A stretch of DNA of 64,000 nucleotides from Rhodobacteraceae bacterium QY30 (GTDB lineage: Bacteria; Pseudomonadota; Alphaproteobacteria; Rhodobacterales; Rhodobacteraceae). The notes below the pieces were generated by a model. It did not search any database. It saw only the letters and a list, made by a program, of their open reading frames with translations, and was not told the DNA's origin. Position 1 is the first letter of the stretch. Each line of letters opens with the position of its first letter. The position numbers were made by a program, and so were the translations under genes. Where the stretch lies: positions 1,906,501 to 1,970,500 of the forward strand of contig CP023454.1 in assembly GCA_002356635.1 (NCBI GenBank). The letters run 5' to 3'. This document shows positions 54,787-63,991 of the stretch, piece after piece.

Positions 54787-55460
54787 CGGGTCGGGGGCAG
54801 CCATCGGCGCCGCAAGGCGCGTCCGGGTCCCTGCCCGATGATGACCGCCTCACTTCTGACGGGCTGGCCCCCAGCCACAACGGCCGTATCCTGCTGATCG
54901 CCTGCGGGGCCTTGGCGCGCGAAATCCTGGATCTGAAGGCGCTGAACGGTTGGTCGCATCTGGACCTGACCTGCCTGCCCGCCAATCTGCACCTCTGGCC
55001 CGACCGGATTCCCGATGCCGTGGAAGAGGCGGTGAAACGCCACCGCGCCGATTATTCCGGCATCTTTGTCGTCTATGCCGATTGCGGCACCGGCGGCCTG
55101 CTTCAGGCGCGCTGCGCCGCCTTGGGTGTCGAGATGGTGGCCGGACCGCACTGCTATTCGTTCTTCGAAGGCAACGAGGCATTCGCCGCCCATGCGGACA
55201 CCGAATTCACCGCCTTTTATCTGACCGACTTCCTGGTGCGGCAGTTCGATGCGTTCGTCTGGCGACCGATGGGCTTTGACCGCCACCCCGAACTGATCCC
55301 GATGATGTTCGGAAACTACACGACGCTGATCTACCAGGCCCAGACCGATGATCCGGCCTTGGACGCCAAGGCCCGCGACGCTGCCGAACGTCTGGGCCTG
55401 GCCTATGAGCGCCGCTTCACCGGTTATGGCGATCTGGCGACGGCGCTGAAAGGTCTGTGA
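54783..55460 (+). CDS. DUF1638 protein
   Basis: 225 aa. DUF1638 features: LLIACGALAREILDLKALNG, HLDLTCLPANLHLWPDRIPD, YADCGTGGLLQARCAALG and GPHCYSFFEGNEAF. Conserved Cys/His residues may bind metal. In Rhodobacterales and methanogens DUF1638 genes travel with corrinoid methyltransferase genes. Biochemical function is unknown. Translationally coupled to the small membrane protein before it. Confidence 0.88.
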   Translation: MTGRGQPSAPQGASGSLPDDDRLTSDGLAPSHNGRILLIACGALAREILDLKALNGWSHLDLTCLPANLHLWPDRIPDAVEEAVKRHRADYSGIFVVYADCGTGGLLQARCAALGVEMVAGPHCYSFFEGNEAFAAHADTEFTAFYLTDFLVRQFDAFVWRPMGFDRHPELIPMMFGNYTTLIYQAQTDDPALDAKARDAAERLGLAYERRFTGYGDLATALKGL

Positions 55461-55524
55461 TTTCCAGCGCGTGGGAAACTCCGTCCCCATCGTTCGGCGC
55501 CGCCAGGGCCAGTTGCACTTCATA

Positions 55525-55564
55525 GGCGACGCCGGCGCTTGCCGCGGCGTCGCCTGTTCTTTTA
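55525..55564 (+). terminator. intrinsic terminator after DUF1638 gene
   Basis: Stem GGCGACGCC (55525-55533) / GGCGTCGCC (55546-55554), then TGTTCTTTTACG. Confidence 0.7.
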
Positions 55565-55617
55565 CGCTTGCTCCGGCTCGGGCAGCGCTACGGCAGGGTC
55601 TGCCCCGCCGCCTGCCC

Positions 55618-56265
55618 TTACCCCACGATCGTGGCTTCGGTGGCGGCGCGCAGGTCCGCCTCGGTCACGCCTGTCGCCAGTTCGACGATCTTCAGGCCGC
55701 CCGGCACCACATCCAGCACGCCCAGGTTCGAGATGATGCGGTTCACCACGCCCTTGCCGGTCAGGGGCAGGGTGCAGGCGCGCAGCACCTTCGATTCGCC
55801 GTGCTTGCTGGTATGGTCCATCACCACCACCACGCGGCCCACGCCCGCGACCAGGTCCATCGCGCCGCCCATGCCCTTGACCAGCTTGCCGGGGATCATC
55901 CAGTTGGCCAGATCGCCGTTTTCCGCGACCTCCATCGCGCCCAAGATCGCCATCGCGATCTTGCCGCCGCGGATCATCGCGAAAGACTGCGCGCTGTCGA
56001 AATAGGCGGTCTGCGGAAGTTCGGTGATGGTCTGCTTGCCGGCGTTGATCAGATCGGGGTCTTCCTCGCCCTCATAGGGGAAGGGGCCCATGCCCAGCAT
56101 GCCGTTTTCCGATTGCAGCGTCACCTCGATCCCTTCGGGGATGTAGTTCGACACCAGCGTCGGGATGCCGATACCCAGGTTCACATACCAGCCGTCCTGC
56201 AGTTCCTGCGCGGCCCGCGCCGCCATCTGGTTGCGATCCCAGCCCTTCACTGCCTCGGTCATCAC
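55618..56265 (-). CDS. scoB: 3-oxoacid CoA-transferase subunit B
   Basis: 215 aa. CoA-transferase family I beta subunit: RAAQELQDGWYVNLGIGIPT, catalytic Glu in TLQSENGMLGMGPFP. The ATG at 56265 overlaps the scoA stop (ATGA). With ScoA it moves CoA between succinyl-CoA and acetoacetate, opening ketone-body use. Confidence 0.95.
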   Translation of the reverse strand: MMTEAVKGWDRNQMAARAAQELQDGWYVNLGIGIPTLVSNYIPEGIEVTLQSENGMLGMGPFPYEGEEDPDLINAGKQTITELPQTAYFDSAQSFAMIRGGKIAMAILGAMEVAENGDLANWMIPGKLVKGMGGAMDLVAGVGRVVVVMDHTSKHGESKVLRACTLPLTGKGVVNRIISNLGVLDVVPGGLKIVELATGVTEADLRAATEATIVG

Positions 56266-56969
56266 ACGGCCTCCCGTTTGCGCGTGGTGCGCTGTTCGAT
56301 GCGCTTTTCATGCGGGCCGGTGATCAGGCGATGCACATAGATGCCCGGCACGTGGATCTTGTCGGGGTCAAGGCTGCCCAGCGGCACGATTTCTTCCACC
56401 TCGGCCACGCAGACCCTGCCGCAGGTCGCGGCGGGGGCGTTGAAGTTGCGCGCGGTCTTGCGGAACACCAGGTTGCCCGACGGGTCGGCCTTCCAGGCCT
56501 TGACGATCGACAGGTCGGCCACGATCCCGCGTTCCAGGATGTAGGTCTGGCCGTCGAAGTCCTTGTGTTCCTTCCCTTCGGCAATCACCGTGCCGACGCC
56601 GGTCCTGGTGTAGAAGCCGGGGATTCCGGCGCCACCCGCCCGCATCCGTTCGGCCAGCGTGCCTTGCGGGTTGAATTCCAGCTCCAGCTCTCCGCTCAGG
56701 TACTGGCGCATGAATTCCGCGTTCTCGCCCACGTAGGACGAGATCATCTTCTTCACCTGCCGCGTCGCCAGCAACACGCCCAGGCCAAAGCCATCGACGC
56801 CGGCGTTGTTCGACGCGATGGTCAGATCCTTCGTGCCAGCGGCGCGGATGGCGTCAATCAGCAGTTCGGGAATGCCGCACAGCCCGAACCCGCCCGCGGC
56901 AATCAGCATCCCGTCGGACAGCACTCCCTCCAGCGCCGAATCCGCGCTGGCATAGACCTTGTTCTTCAT
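56262..56969 (-). CDS. scoA: 3-oxoacid CoA-transferase subunit A
   Basis: 235 aa from ATG 56969 with GAGGAGGGATC before it. CoA-transferase alpha motif LIAAGGFGLCGIPELLIDAI (about 22-41), TLAERMRAGGAGIPGFYTRT, ARNFNAPAATCGRVCVAEVE. First gene of scoAB, divergent from a PAS-LuxR regulator across 100 bp. Confidence 0.95.
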   Translation of the reverse strand: MKNKVYASADSALEGVLSDGMLIAAGGFGLCGIPELLIDAIRAAGTKDLTIASNNAGVDGFGLGVLLATRQVKKMISSYVGENAEFMRQYLSGELELEFNPQGTLAERMRAGGAGIPGFYTRTGVGTVIAEGKEHKDFDGQTYILERGIVADLSIVKAWKADPSGNLVFRKTARNFNAPAATCGRVCVAEVEEIVPLGSLDPDKIHVPGIYVHRLITGPHEKRIEQRTTRKREAV

Positions 56970-57054
56970 TGATCCCTCCTCGATCCAGGGAAAAGAACAG
57001 CGCTCTGTTCCCCGCAGGGGACCATCCTCGAAGAAACTTGCGCCTTCCACCATT

Positions 57055-57069
57055 CGTAGGAATACGTAG
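57055..57069 (+). promoter_or_regulatory. CGTAG direct repeat in scoAB/regulator intergenic region
   Basis: CGTAG at 57055-57059 and 57065-57069, a 10-bp period (one helical turn), just before the regulator start. A candidate LuxR-type site for autoregulation and scoAB control; weak evidence only. Confidence 0.3.
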
Positions 57070-57666
57070 ATGGATACGCAGCGACACGCCAACCTGCAGA
57101 GGGACGAGTTGACCGAAACCAGCCTGGAACGCACCGCCTTCCTGCACGCCCCGGACGCGACCCTGGTCCTGTCCGGCCGCGTCATCCTGCGGGCCAGCCT
57201 GCGGGTGGAAGCGGTCTTTGGCTGGACCGTGAGAGACCTGGAAGGCCAGTCGATCCGCATCCTTTATCCCGGACAGACCGATTACCGCGTGATCGGCGAA
57301 CGGGCGCGCAAGGCGATGCTGGTGACGCCGGTTTACCGCGATGAACGCTTCATGCGCCGCAAGGACGGGCAATTGGTCTGGGTCGAAGGCCGCGGCACGG
57401 CGCTGGACCGGGACGACCCGCAGAAACTGGCCATCTGGACCTACCGGCCGCTGGAAACCGAAGCCCCGCCGCCCGCCCTGCTGACGCCCGCCGAACGGCG
57501 CGTGGCGCGCTATCTGGTCAATGGCTTTACCAGCAAGGAGATCGCCGGCGCGTTGGCGTGCTCTCCCCGGACGGTCGAGGTTCATCGCGCCAGCATGATC
57601 CGCAAGATGAAGGTCCGCAACAGCTTCGAACTGGTCGCCCTTCTTCTGGCGGCACCCCGTGGTTGA
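57070..57666 (+). CDS. PAS-LuxR family transcriptional regulator
   Basis: 198 aa. N-terminal PAS-like sensor (about 20-135, VFGWTVRDLEGQSIRILYPG, YRDERFMRRKDGQLVWVEGR), then a LuxR-type HTH (about 137-198, LTPAERRVARYLVNGFTSKE...TVEVHRASMIRKMKV). No receiver domain. It is divergent from scoAB, so it likely controls ketone-body CoA-transferase expression in response to a small-molecule or redox signal. The ligand is not evident. Confidence 0.88.
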   Translation: MDTQRHANLQRDELTETSLERTAFLHAPDATLVLSGRVILRASLRVEAVFGWTVRDLEGQSIRILYPGQTDYRVIGERARKAMLVTPVYRDERFMRRKDGQLVWVEGRGTALDRDDPQKLAIWTYRPLETEAPPPALLTPAERRVARYLVNGFTSKEIAGALACSPRTVEVHRASMIRKMKVRNSFELVALLLAAPRG

Positions 57667-57716
57667 CCGCCCCGAACGAGCGCGCTGCCCGCTGAACCCG
57701 GAAAACTTTTGGTGTC

Positions 57717-57792
57717 TGGTAGGCCCGGAGGGACTCGAACCCCCAACCAAGGCGTTATGAGCGCCCTGCTCTGACCATTGAGCTACAGGCCC
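57717..57792 (-). tRNA. tRNA with CAT anticodon, probably tRNA-Ile2
   Basis: 76 nt including CCA. Acceptor GGGCCTG, D-arm AGCTCAATGGTCAGAGC, anticodon loop CTCATAA (anticodon CAT), T-arm GGGTTCGAGTCCC. The region AGAGCAGGGCGCTCATAACGC resembles tRNA-Ile2 (lysidine-modified CAU) more than elongator Met. The identity between Ile2 and Met needs TilS determinants to be compared. Confidence 0.9.
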
Positions 57793-57969
57793 GGCCTTGG
57801 GGGCCATGCGTAACAGAACCGGCCCGCCGGTCAAGCCGCTAACGGGCCGGAGGCAGCGGGGTGCAGGCCGGAAAGCGACGAAAACAACGCGCCCCACGAT
57901 TGCCTGCGGCCCCGGCTTCCGCTATCGCGGGCCAAAGGCCAGACGGGCCTTGTGCGGAAGGGGCCGACC

Positions 57970-59016
57970 ATGACTGAAGCCAAGAACGGGATCACCTATG
58001 CCGATGCGGGCGTCGATATCGACGCAGGGAACGCGCTGGTCGAACGGATCAAGCCAGCCGCGAAACGCACGAACCGGCCCGGCACCGTTTCGGGGCTTGG
58101 GGGGTTTGGCGCGCTGTTCGATCTGAAGGCGGCGGGATACACCGATCCGGTGCTGGTCGCGGCCACCGATGGCGTGGGGACCAAGCTTCGGATCGCGATC
58201 GACACCGGCAATGTGGATACCATCGGCATCGACCTGGTCGCCATGTGCGTGAACGACCTGATCTGCCAGGGGGCCGAGCCGCTATTCTTCCTGGACTACT
58301 TCGCCACCGGCAAGCTTGACCTGGATCAGGCCACCCGGATCATCAACGGCATCGCGGAAGGCTGCGCGCAATCGGGTTGCGCCCTGATCGGTGGCGAAAC
58401 CGCCGAGATGCCGGGGATGTATCACAAGGGCGACTTCGATCTGGCCGGCTTTGCCGTCGGTGCGATGGAACGTGGCACCGAACTGCCGCGCGACGTGGCC
58501 GAAGGCGACGTGCTGCTGGGCCTTGCCTCGAACGGTGTCCATTCGAACGGGTATTCTCTGGTCCGCAAGCTGGTCGAAGTCTCGGGCCTTGGCTGGGACG
58601 CGCCCTGCCCCTTTGCCGACGGCACGCTGGGTGCGGCGCTTTTGGCCCCCACCCGGCTATATGTCCGCCAGGCACTGGCAGCCATCCGTGCCGGAGGCGT
58701 TCATGCGCTGGCCCATATCACCGGCGGCGGCCTGACCGAGAACCTGCCCCGCGTCCTGCCCGAAGGCCTGGGCGCCTCGATCGACCTGTCGTCCTGGACG
58801 CTTCCGCCGGTGTTCCGCTGGCTGTCGCAGCAAGGCGGATTTTCTGAAGCCGAGCTTCTGAAAACCTTCAACTCCGGCATCGGCATGATCGCCGTCGTTG
58901 CCGCCGACCGGGCCGAGGCGCTGGCCGCGCTGCTGACGGCCGAAGGCGAAACCGTCTACAACCTGGGCCAGGTCACCCAGGGCGAAGGCGTCAGCTACAG
59001 CGGGCAGATCCTGTGA
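57970..59016 (+). CDS. purM: phosphoribosylformylglycinamidine cyclo-ligase (AIR synthetase)
   Basis: 348 aa from ATG 57970. Motifs: [57 protein letters not shown] and [15 protein letters not shown]. Purine synthesis step 5, closing the imidazole ring with ATP. Its stop overlaps the GTG start of purN. Confidence 0.97.
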   Translation: MTEAKNGITYADAGVDIDAGNALVERIKPAAKRTNRPGTVSGLGGFGALFDLKAAGYTDPVLVAATDGVGTKLRIAIDTGNVDTIGIDLVAMCVNDLICQGAEPLFFLDYFATGKLDLDQATRIINGIAEGCAQSGCALIGGETAEMPGMYHKGDFDLAGFAVGAMERGTELPRDVAEGDVLLGLASNGVHSNGYSLVRKLVEVSGLGWDAPCPFADGTLGAALLAPTRLYVRQALAAIRAGGVHALAHITGGGLTENLPRVLPEGLGASIDLSSWTLPPVFRWLSQQGGFSEAELLKTFNSGIGMIAVVAADRAEALAALLTAEGETVYNLGQVTQGEGVSYSGQIL

Positions 59017-59606
59017 AACGCGTCGCGCTGCTGATTTCCGGCGGCGGGTCGAACATGCTGGCGCTGGTCCGGGACATGGCAGAAGAGGACCATCCCGCAA
59101 GGCCGGTCCTTGTCCTGTCGAACGACCCCGCAGCGGCGGGCTTGACCCGCGCCGCCGATCTTGGTGTGCCCACCGCCGCCGTTGACCACCGCCCCTTCGG
59201 CCGCGACCGCGCCGCCTTCGAGACCGCGTTGCTGGAGCCGCTTCTGGCGGCGAAGCCCGACATCCTCTGCCTTGCGGGCTTCATGCGCATCCTGACGCCC
59301 GGGTTCGTCACGCGCTTCGAAGGCCGGATGCTGAACATCCATCCCTCGCTTCTGCCGAAATACCCCGGGCTGCATACGCATCAGCGTGCGCTGGATGCGG
59401 GTGACGCCGAAGCCGGCTGTTCGGTCCATGAAGTCACCGCCGACCTGGACGCAGGTCCGATCCTTGGCCAGGCGCGGGTTCCGGTCCTGCCGGGCGACAC
59501 CGCCGAAACACTTGCCGCCCGCGTGCTGACACAGGAACATCGGCTTTACCCCGCCGTCCTGCGCCGTTTTGCGACGGGCGACCGTCGGCCCGTCCTGCTG
59601 CCCTGA
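59013..59606 (+). CDS. purN: phosphoribosylglycinamide formyltransferase
   Basis: 197 aa, GTG start overlapping the purM stop (GTGA). Motifs [20 protein letters not shown], the catalytic region [20 protein letters not shown] and [20 protein letters not shown]. Transfers formyl from 10-formyl-THF to GAR, step 3 of purine synthesis. The purMN pair is a standard operon. Confidence 0.97.
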   Translation: MKRVALLISGGGSNMLALVRDMAEEDHPARPVLVLSNDPAAAGLTRAADLGVPTAAVDHRPFGRDRAAFETALLEPLLAAKPDILCLAGFMRILTPGFVTRFEGRMLNIHPSLLPKYPGLHTHQRALDAGDAEAGCSVHEVTADLDAGPILGQARVPVLPGDTAETLAARVLTQEHRLYPAVLRRFATGDRRPVLLP

Positions 59607-59637
59607 CCGCGCCTGTTTTCGGGGCGGCCGCCGTGCG

Positions 59638-59675
59638 GGTCGAGTATTTGGGCGAAGAAGAAAGCCCGCATCTTT
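59638..59675 (+). repeat. dispersed Rhodobacterales-type repeat, degenerate copy 4
   Basis: Plus strand GAGTATTTGGGCGAAGAAGAAAG (59642-59664); its reverse complement resembles the TTCTTCTTTTCCCAAATATC core of copy 2. Between purN and rnd. Less certain than copies 1-3. Confidence 0.45.
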
Positions 59676-59739
59676 TCATTGCCGGGGATTTCACATAAGC
59701 GGGATCAAAGCGGGATGACCCCGTGCAAAGCTGGACCCC

Positions 59740-60894
59740 ATGCAGACCATCACCACGACCGACGACCTTGCGCGTTTCTGCGAGGCGGCCAAAGCCGAAT
59801 CCTACGTCACGCTCGATACCGAATTCCTGCGCGAACGGACCTATTATTCGAAACTCTGCCTGATCCAGATGGCGCTTCCGGGCAAGACCGGCGCGGCGGT
59901 ACTGGTCGATCCCCTGGTTGATGGGTTGTCGATGGAGCCGCTTTACGACCTGTTCCGCCATGAAGGCACGGTCAAGGTCTTTCACGCGGCGCGGCAGGAT
60001 CTCGAGATCTTCTTCGTCGAAGGCAATGTCTTTCCGAAACCGCTGTTCGACACCCAGATCGCGGCGATGGTCTGCGGATTTGGCGAACAGGTCGGCTACG
60101 AGACGCTGGTGCGCAAGATCGCCCGCGAAAGCCTGGACAAGACCTCGCGCTTCACCGACTGGTCGCGCCGCCCCCTGTCCGAGGCGCAGAAAGCCTATGC
60201 CTTGGCCGACGTGACCCATCTGCGCGTCATCTACGAATTCCTGTCGGCCGAACTGAAAAAAACCGGCCGCGAGGCCTGGGTCGAGGAAGAGGAGGCGATC
60301 CTCCTGAACCCCGAGACCTACATCAACCGCCCCGAGGAAGCCTGGGAAAAGGTCAAGACCCGCACGACGTCGGGGAAATTCCTGTCGGTGGTGCGCGAAC
60401 TGGCCCGCTTCCGAGAGGAATACGCCCAGACCCGCAACGTGCCGCGCGGCCGCGTCTACAAGGACGACGCGCTGCTGGAACTGGCCTCGACCAAGCCCAC
60501 CACGATCGAGGAACTGGGTCGTTCACGGCTTCTGCTGCGCGAAGGCCGCCGCCCGGATATTGCCGAGGGGATCCTGGCGGCGATCAAGCTGGGACTTGAA
60601 GCGCGGCCGGAAACCTATCCGCGCGTGAAGGACGACCACGAACAATTGCAGGTCAACACGGCCCTGGCGGACCTGCTGCGGGTGCTGCTGAAGGCCAAGT
60701 CGGAACAGGCTGGCGTGGCGCAGAAACTGATCGCCACCTCGTCGGAGCTTGACGCGCTGGCCGCGGGCGAACGCGACGTGCCGGCTCTCCACGGCTGGCG
60801 GGCCGAAGTGTTCGGCCATGACGCATTGCGCCTTTGCCGGGGCGAGATTGCGCTGACCGCGCGTGGCCAGTCGGTGAAGGTGATCCCGGCCTGA
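59740..60894 (+). CDS. rnd: ribonuclease D
   Basis: 384 aa. DEDDy 3'-5' exonuclease: YVTLDTEFLRERTYYSKLCL (Asp-x-Glu of Exo I), VFHAARQDLEIFFVEG (Exo II), YALADVTHLRVIYEFL (Exo III with Tyr). An HRDC domain follows (about 210-285). It trims tRNA 3' ends. Converges on a lipoprotein gene 16 bp away. Confidence 0.96.
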   Translation: MQTITTTDDLARFCEAAKAESYVTLDTEFLRERTYYSKLCLIQMALPGKTGAAVLVDPLVDGLSMEPLYDLFRHEGTVKVFHAARQDLEIFFVEGNVFPKPLFDTQIAAMVCGFGEQVGYETLVRKIARESLDKTSRFTDWSRRPLSEAQKAYALADVTHLRVIYEFLSAELKKTGREAWVEEEEAILLNPETYINRPEEAWEKVKTRTTSGKFLSVVRELARFREEYAQTRNVPRGRVYKDDALLELASTKPTTIEELGRSRLLLREGRRPDIAEGILAAIKLGLEARPETYPRVKDDHEQLQVNTALADLLRVLLKAKSEQAGVAQKLIATSSELDALAAGERDVPALHGWRAEVFGHDALRLCRGEIALTARGQSVKVIPA

Positions 60895-60910
60895 GCGGCC
60901 GGGCCTTTGT

Positions 60911-61390
60911 TCAGCGCGACGACACCTGGCTGTTGCGCAGGCCCTGGACGACGATGCGGCTGATGTCCTCCAGCTTGCGGCTGGTGATGAAGGCCGCCGC
61001 CGTCACTTCGCGGGACTGGGGTGTCGAGACACGGCGCGGGCCTTTGGGTTCGGCCACCACGAAGCGGTAGGTCAGCACGCCGTCGACCGGATCGCCGCCG
61101 TTGTCCGCAACCAGTTCGGCATCCCAGAACCCTTGCGTGGCCGGCAGGCCCGTCGCCTGGATGATCGCACCTTGCGGCGTGCGGTTGACGGTCATCACCG
61201 TCACCTGATCCACCAGCGGCCGCGGATCGGCCTTCGGTGCCATGCCTGCCTCCAGCGCCGATACCTGTTCGCGCGGCTGCGATTGCGCACCGCCGAACCA
61301 GTTGAAGGGGTTCAACCGGCTGTCCCGGATGCGGCCGCAGCCCGCCACAGCCAGTGTGACGACAAGCGTTACCGTGACAATCCGCTTCAT
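60911..61390 (-). CDS. putative lipoprotein of unknown function
   Basis: 159 aa. Lipobox LAVAGC after a short signal (MKRIVTVTLVVTLAVAGCGR), then IRDSRLNPFNWFGGA. The rest is a compact domain (VDQVTVMTVNRTPQGAIIQA, GFWDAELVADNGGDPVDGVL, YRFVVAEPKGPRRVSTPQSR). Similar lipoproteins are common in Rhodobacterales, but no function is known. Probably inserted in the outer or inner membrane facing the periplasm. Confidence 0.85.
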   Translation of the reverse strand: MKRIVTVTLVVTLAVAGCGRIRDSRLNPFNWFGGAQSQPREQVSALEAGMAPKADPRPLVDQVTVMTVNRTPQGAIIQATGLPATQGFWDAELVADNGGDPVDGVLTYRFVVAEPKGPRRVSTPQSREVTAAAFITSRKLEDISRIVVQGLRNSQVSSR

Positions 61391-61529
61391 TCCGCTCCCC
61401 CTGATGGCCCGCCCGGAACAGGCCCGGACCCGCTTTCGGTAGCCTATTCGCGCCAGCGTGAAAAGAGGGCGCGACTGGACCTTGGCCTTTGGCGTGACTA
61501 AGTAGGGGCAGTGTCAGCACGAGGCTCCC

Positions 61530-61961
61530 ATGGCAACCGCCGCCTTTGAAGAAATCGCCGAAACCTTCGACTTCCTGGACGATTGGGAAGACCGCTACCG
61601 CCACATCATCGAGATGGGCAAGGCCATGCCCGACCTGCCCGAAGCGCTGAAGGTCCCCGCGACCAAGGTGCAGGGCTGCGCCAGCCAGGTCTGGTTCATG
61701 CCGCGGATCACCGGAACGGGCCCCTCGGCGCGGTTCGATTTCGAAGGCGACAGCGACGCGATGATCGTGCGCGGGTTGATCGCGGTACTGCACGCGCTTT
61801 ATTCCGGGGTGCCGGTGTCCGACGTCCCGGCGATCCACGCCCAGGAGGAACTGGCGCGGCTGGGTCTGGACCAGCACCTGTCCTCGCAACGCTCGAACGG
61901 GGTGCGCGCCATGGTCGGGCGCATCCAGAAACTCGCGGCCGAGGCGGCGGCGGCGGCCTGA
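61530..61961 (+). CDS. sufE: SufE-family cysteine desulfuration protein
   Basis: 143 aa. Sulfur-accepting Cys in ATKVQGCASQVWFMP (about residue 50), conserved DDWEDRYRHIIEMGKAMPDL and SNGVRAMVGRIQKLA at the ends. Takes persulfide sulfur from SufS for Fe-S assembly. No suf operon nearby, a usual arrangement in this group. Confidence 0.95.
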   Translation: MATAAFEEIAETFDFLDDWEDRYRHIIEMGKAMPDLPEALKVPATKVQGCASQVWFMPRITGTGPSARFDFEGDSDAMIVRGLIAVLHALYSGVPVSDVPAIHAQEELARLGLDQHLSSQRSNGVRAMVGRIQKLAAEAAAAA

Positions 61962-61970
61962 AAGGTCCCC

Positions 61971-63923
61971 TCAGACCGTCCAGCCGATCTTCAGCCCTTC
62001 GTAAACCGCTTCCTCGGCGGTGCGGGGTGCAAGCGCATCGCCGATGACGTGGACCGCGACCCCCTGCCCGGCCAGGCTGCGCGCCAGATCGTCGACCGGC
62101 CGATGCCCAAGGCTGGCCACCACGGTATCGATCCCTTCGACCTCGACCGCGTCGCCGCTTGCGGTGTGTTGCAGATAGACCGTGTCGCCCGAGGTTCCGT
62201 AAAGCCGCATGTAGGGCCGCACCTCGCCCCCCAGACGGTGCAGCGTCGCGGCCAGATCGTCGCGGACATAAAGCGGCAGCACCTCGGCCATGTGGGTTCC
62301 GTTCACGGCCAGCGTCACGCGGCAGCCGTCGCGGGCCAGCATCTCGGCCAGCCCCGGCCCGATCCAGTCGCAGCGCCAGTCGGCGATCAGCACCCGCGCC
62401 CCCACCTTCGCTTCGCCCCGCAACACCTGCCAGGGGGACAGTACGGGAATCGCACCATCCGTCGGCAGGTCGGGTTGGTAGGGCTGCGCGCCGGTCGCCA
62501 GGATCACCGCATCGGGGGCGCGGGCGGCGAGCAGTTCCGGGGTGACGGTGATCCCGCGTTCGACGCGAACTCCTGCAAGCTCCATCTCTCGGGACAAGTT
62601 GGTGACGATGCCGCCGAACTCGCCCCGCCGGGGCAGAAGCTGCGCCAGAAGCGCCTGCCCGCCCAACTGGCCCGCCGCTTCGCACAGCGTCACGTCATGC
62701 CCCCGCGCGGCCGCGATGGCCGCGGCCTTCATCCCCGCGGGACCGCCACCCACCACCATCACCCGCTTCTGCTGCGCGGCCGGTGCCAGACGGCCATAGG
62801 CCAGCTCGCGCCCCGTTTCGGGGTGCTGGATGCAGGAAATCGGCAGGCCGCGGTGGAAGTGCCCGATGCAGGCCTGATTGCAGCCGATGCAGGCGCGGAT
62901 GTCGTCGGTGGCGCCACGAGCGGCCTTTTCAGGCATATCGGGATCGCAGATCAGGGCGCGGGTCATTCCGCAGACATCGGCCTGACCCGCGGCAAGGATG
63001 GCTTCGGCCTCGTGCGGCTGGTTGATGCGCCCCACAACAAAGACCGGGATGGTCAGCCGCTTTCGGAAACGCGCGGCGTCGGGCGCCACATAGCCCGGCT
63101 GATAGGCCATCGGCGGCGCGATATGGATAGCACCCCCGGTCGAAGCCGAAGTTCCGGTGGTGATGCTGACGTAATCAAGCCGCGATTGCAGGGCCACGCA
63201 GGCCTCTTCGGCCTCGGCCTGGGTCAGGCCTTCCTCGTCACGTTCGCCGGCGCTGATGCGCAGGCCGATGACGAAACTGTCATCGGTGGCATCGCGGATC
63301 GCGTCCAGAACCTGCTGAAGGAACAGAAGCCGCCCCGCATCGCTGCCGCCATAGGCGTCGTCGCGCAGGTTGACGCGCGGATTGAGGAACTGCGACGGCA
63401 GATAGCCGTGGCTTGCCACCACCTCGCCGCCGTCAAAGCCCGCAGCCCGGACCCGGCGCGCCGCCGCAGCATAGCCTGCGACGATTTCGTCGATCATCGC
63501 CTGATCCAGCGCGCGGGGCATGACGTGAAAGCGTTCGTTGGGGCTGTTTGAGGGCGCATAGGCCACCGCCAGCAGGCCATCGGCGCTTTCCATGATCTCG
63601 CGCCCCGGATGGAACAGCTGCGAGATGACCGCCGCCCCTTCGGCATGGACGGCGTCCGCCAGTGCGCGGTAGCCGGGGATGCAGCCGTCATCGGTCGCCA
63701 TCAGCAGGTGCGAGGTATAGCGCGCCGTTTCATGCACCCCCGCCACCTGCGTCACGATCAGTCCGACGCCGCCCTTCGCCCGGGCCCGGTGGTACGCGAT
63801 CAGCGCCTCGTTCACCGTGCCGTCGGTGGGCATCGTCGTGTCATGGCCGGTGGACATGATGCGGTTTTTCAGGACCATTCCCCGGATCGTCAGCGGCGTG
63901 AACAGGTGCGGAAAGCTGGCCAT
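61971..63923 (-). CDS. NADH:flavin oxidoreductase (OYE-barrel + FAD, FadH/TMADH family)
   Basis: 650 aa from ATG 63923 (MASFPHLFTPLTIRGMVLKN). N-terminal FMN OYE-type barrel (about 1-340, NRIMSTGHDTTMPTDGTVN, SHGYLPSQFLNPRVNLRDDA). A 4Fe-4S cluster is indicated by CIGCNQACIGHFHRGLPISC. FAD/NAD domains follow (RVMVVGGGPAGMKAAAIAAA). The architecture matches 2,4-dienoyl-CoA reductase, trimethylamine dehydrogenase and demethylases of N-methylated amines; the substrate is not deducible. Just upstream is a perfect 13-bp inverted repeat (63963-63991). Confidence 0.92.
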   Translation of the reverse strand: MASFPHLFTPLTIRGMVLKNRIMSTGHDTTMPTDGTVNEALIAYHRARAKGGVGLIVTQVAGVHETARYTSHLLMATDDGCIPGYRALADAVHAEGAAVISQLFHPGREIMESADGLLAVAYAPSNSPNERFHVMPRALDQAMIDEIVAGYAAAARRVRAAGFDGGEVVASHGYLPSQFLNPRVNLRDDAYGGSDAGRLLFLQQVLDAIRDATDDSFVIGLRISAGERDEEGLTQAEAEEACVALQSRLDYVSITTGTSASTGGAIHIAPPMAYQPGYVAPDAARFRKRLTIPVFVVGRINQPHEAEAILAAGQADVCGMTRALICDPDMPEKAARGATDDIRACIGCNQACIGHFHRGLPISCIQHPETGRELAYGRLAPAAQQKRVMVVGGGPAGMKAAAIAAARGHDVTLCEAAGQLGGQALLAQLLPRRGEFGGIVTNLSREMELAGVRVERGITVTPELLAARAPDAVILATGAQPYQPDLPTDGAIPVLSPWQVLRGEAKVGARVLIADWRCDWIGPGLAEMLARDGCRVTLAVNGTHMAEVLPLYVRDDLAATLHRLGGEVRPYMRLYGTSGDTVYLQHTASGDAVEVEGIDTVVASLGHRPVDDLARSLAGQGVAVHVIGDALAPRTAEEAVYEGLKIGWTV

Positions 63924-63962
63924 CGGGACTCCGTATACTGGGCTACGGAAATTTAGCGCGCG

Positions 63963-63991
63963 CAGTAAAAATTTCCAAGAAATTTTTACTG
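63963..63991. promoter_or_regulatory. perfect 13-bp inverted repeat upstream of OYE-family gene (candidate operator)
   Basis: CAGTAAAAATTTC, 3-nt spacer CAA, GAAATTTTTACTG. AT-rich in a GC-rich genome, 40 bp before the gene start on the minus strand. A dimeric repressor or activator site is the simplest reading; the regulator, perhaps encoded beyond the window end, is not seen. Confidence 0.6.
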
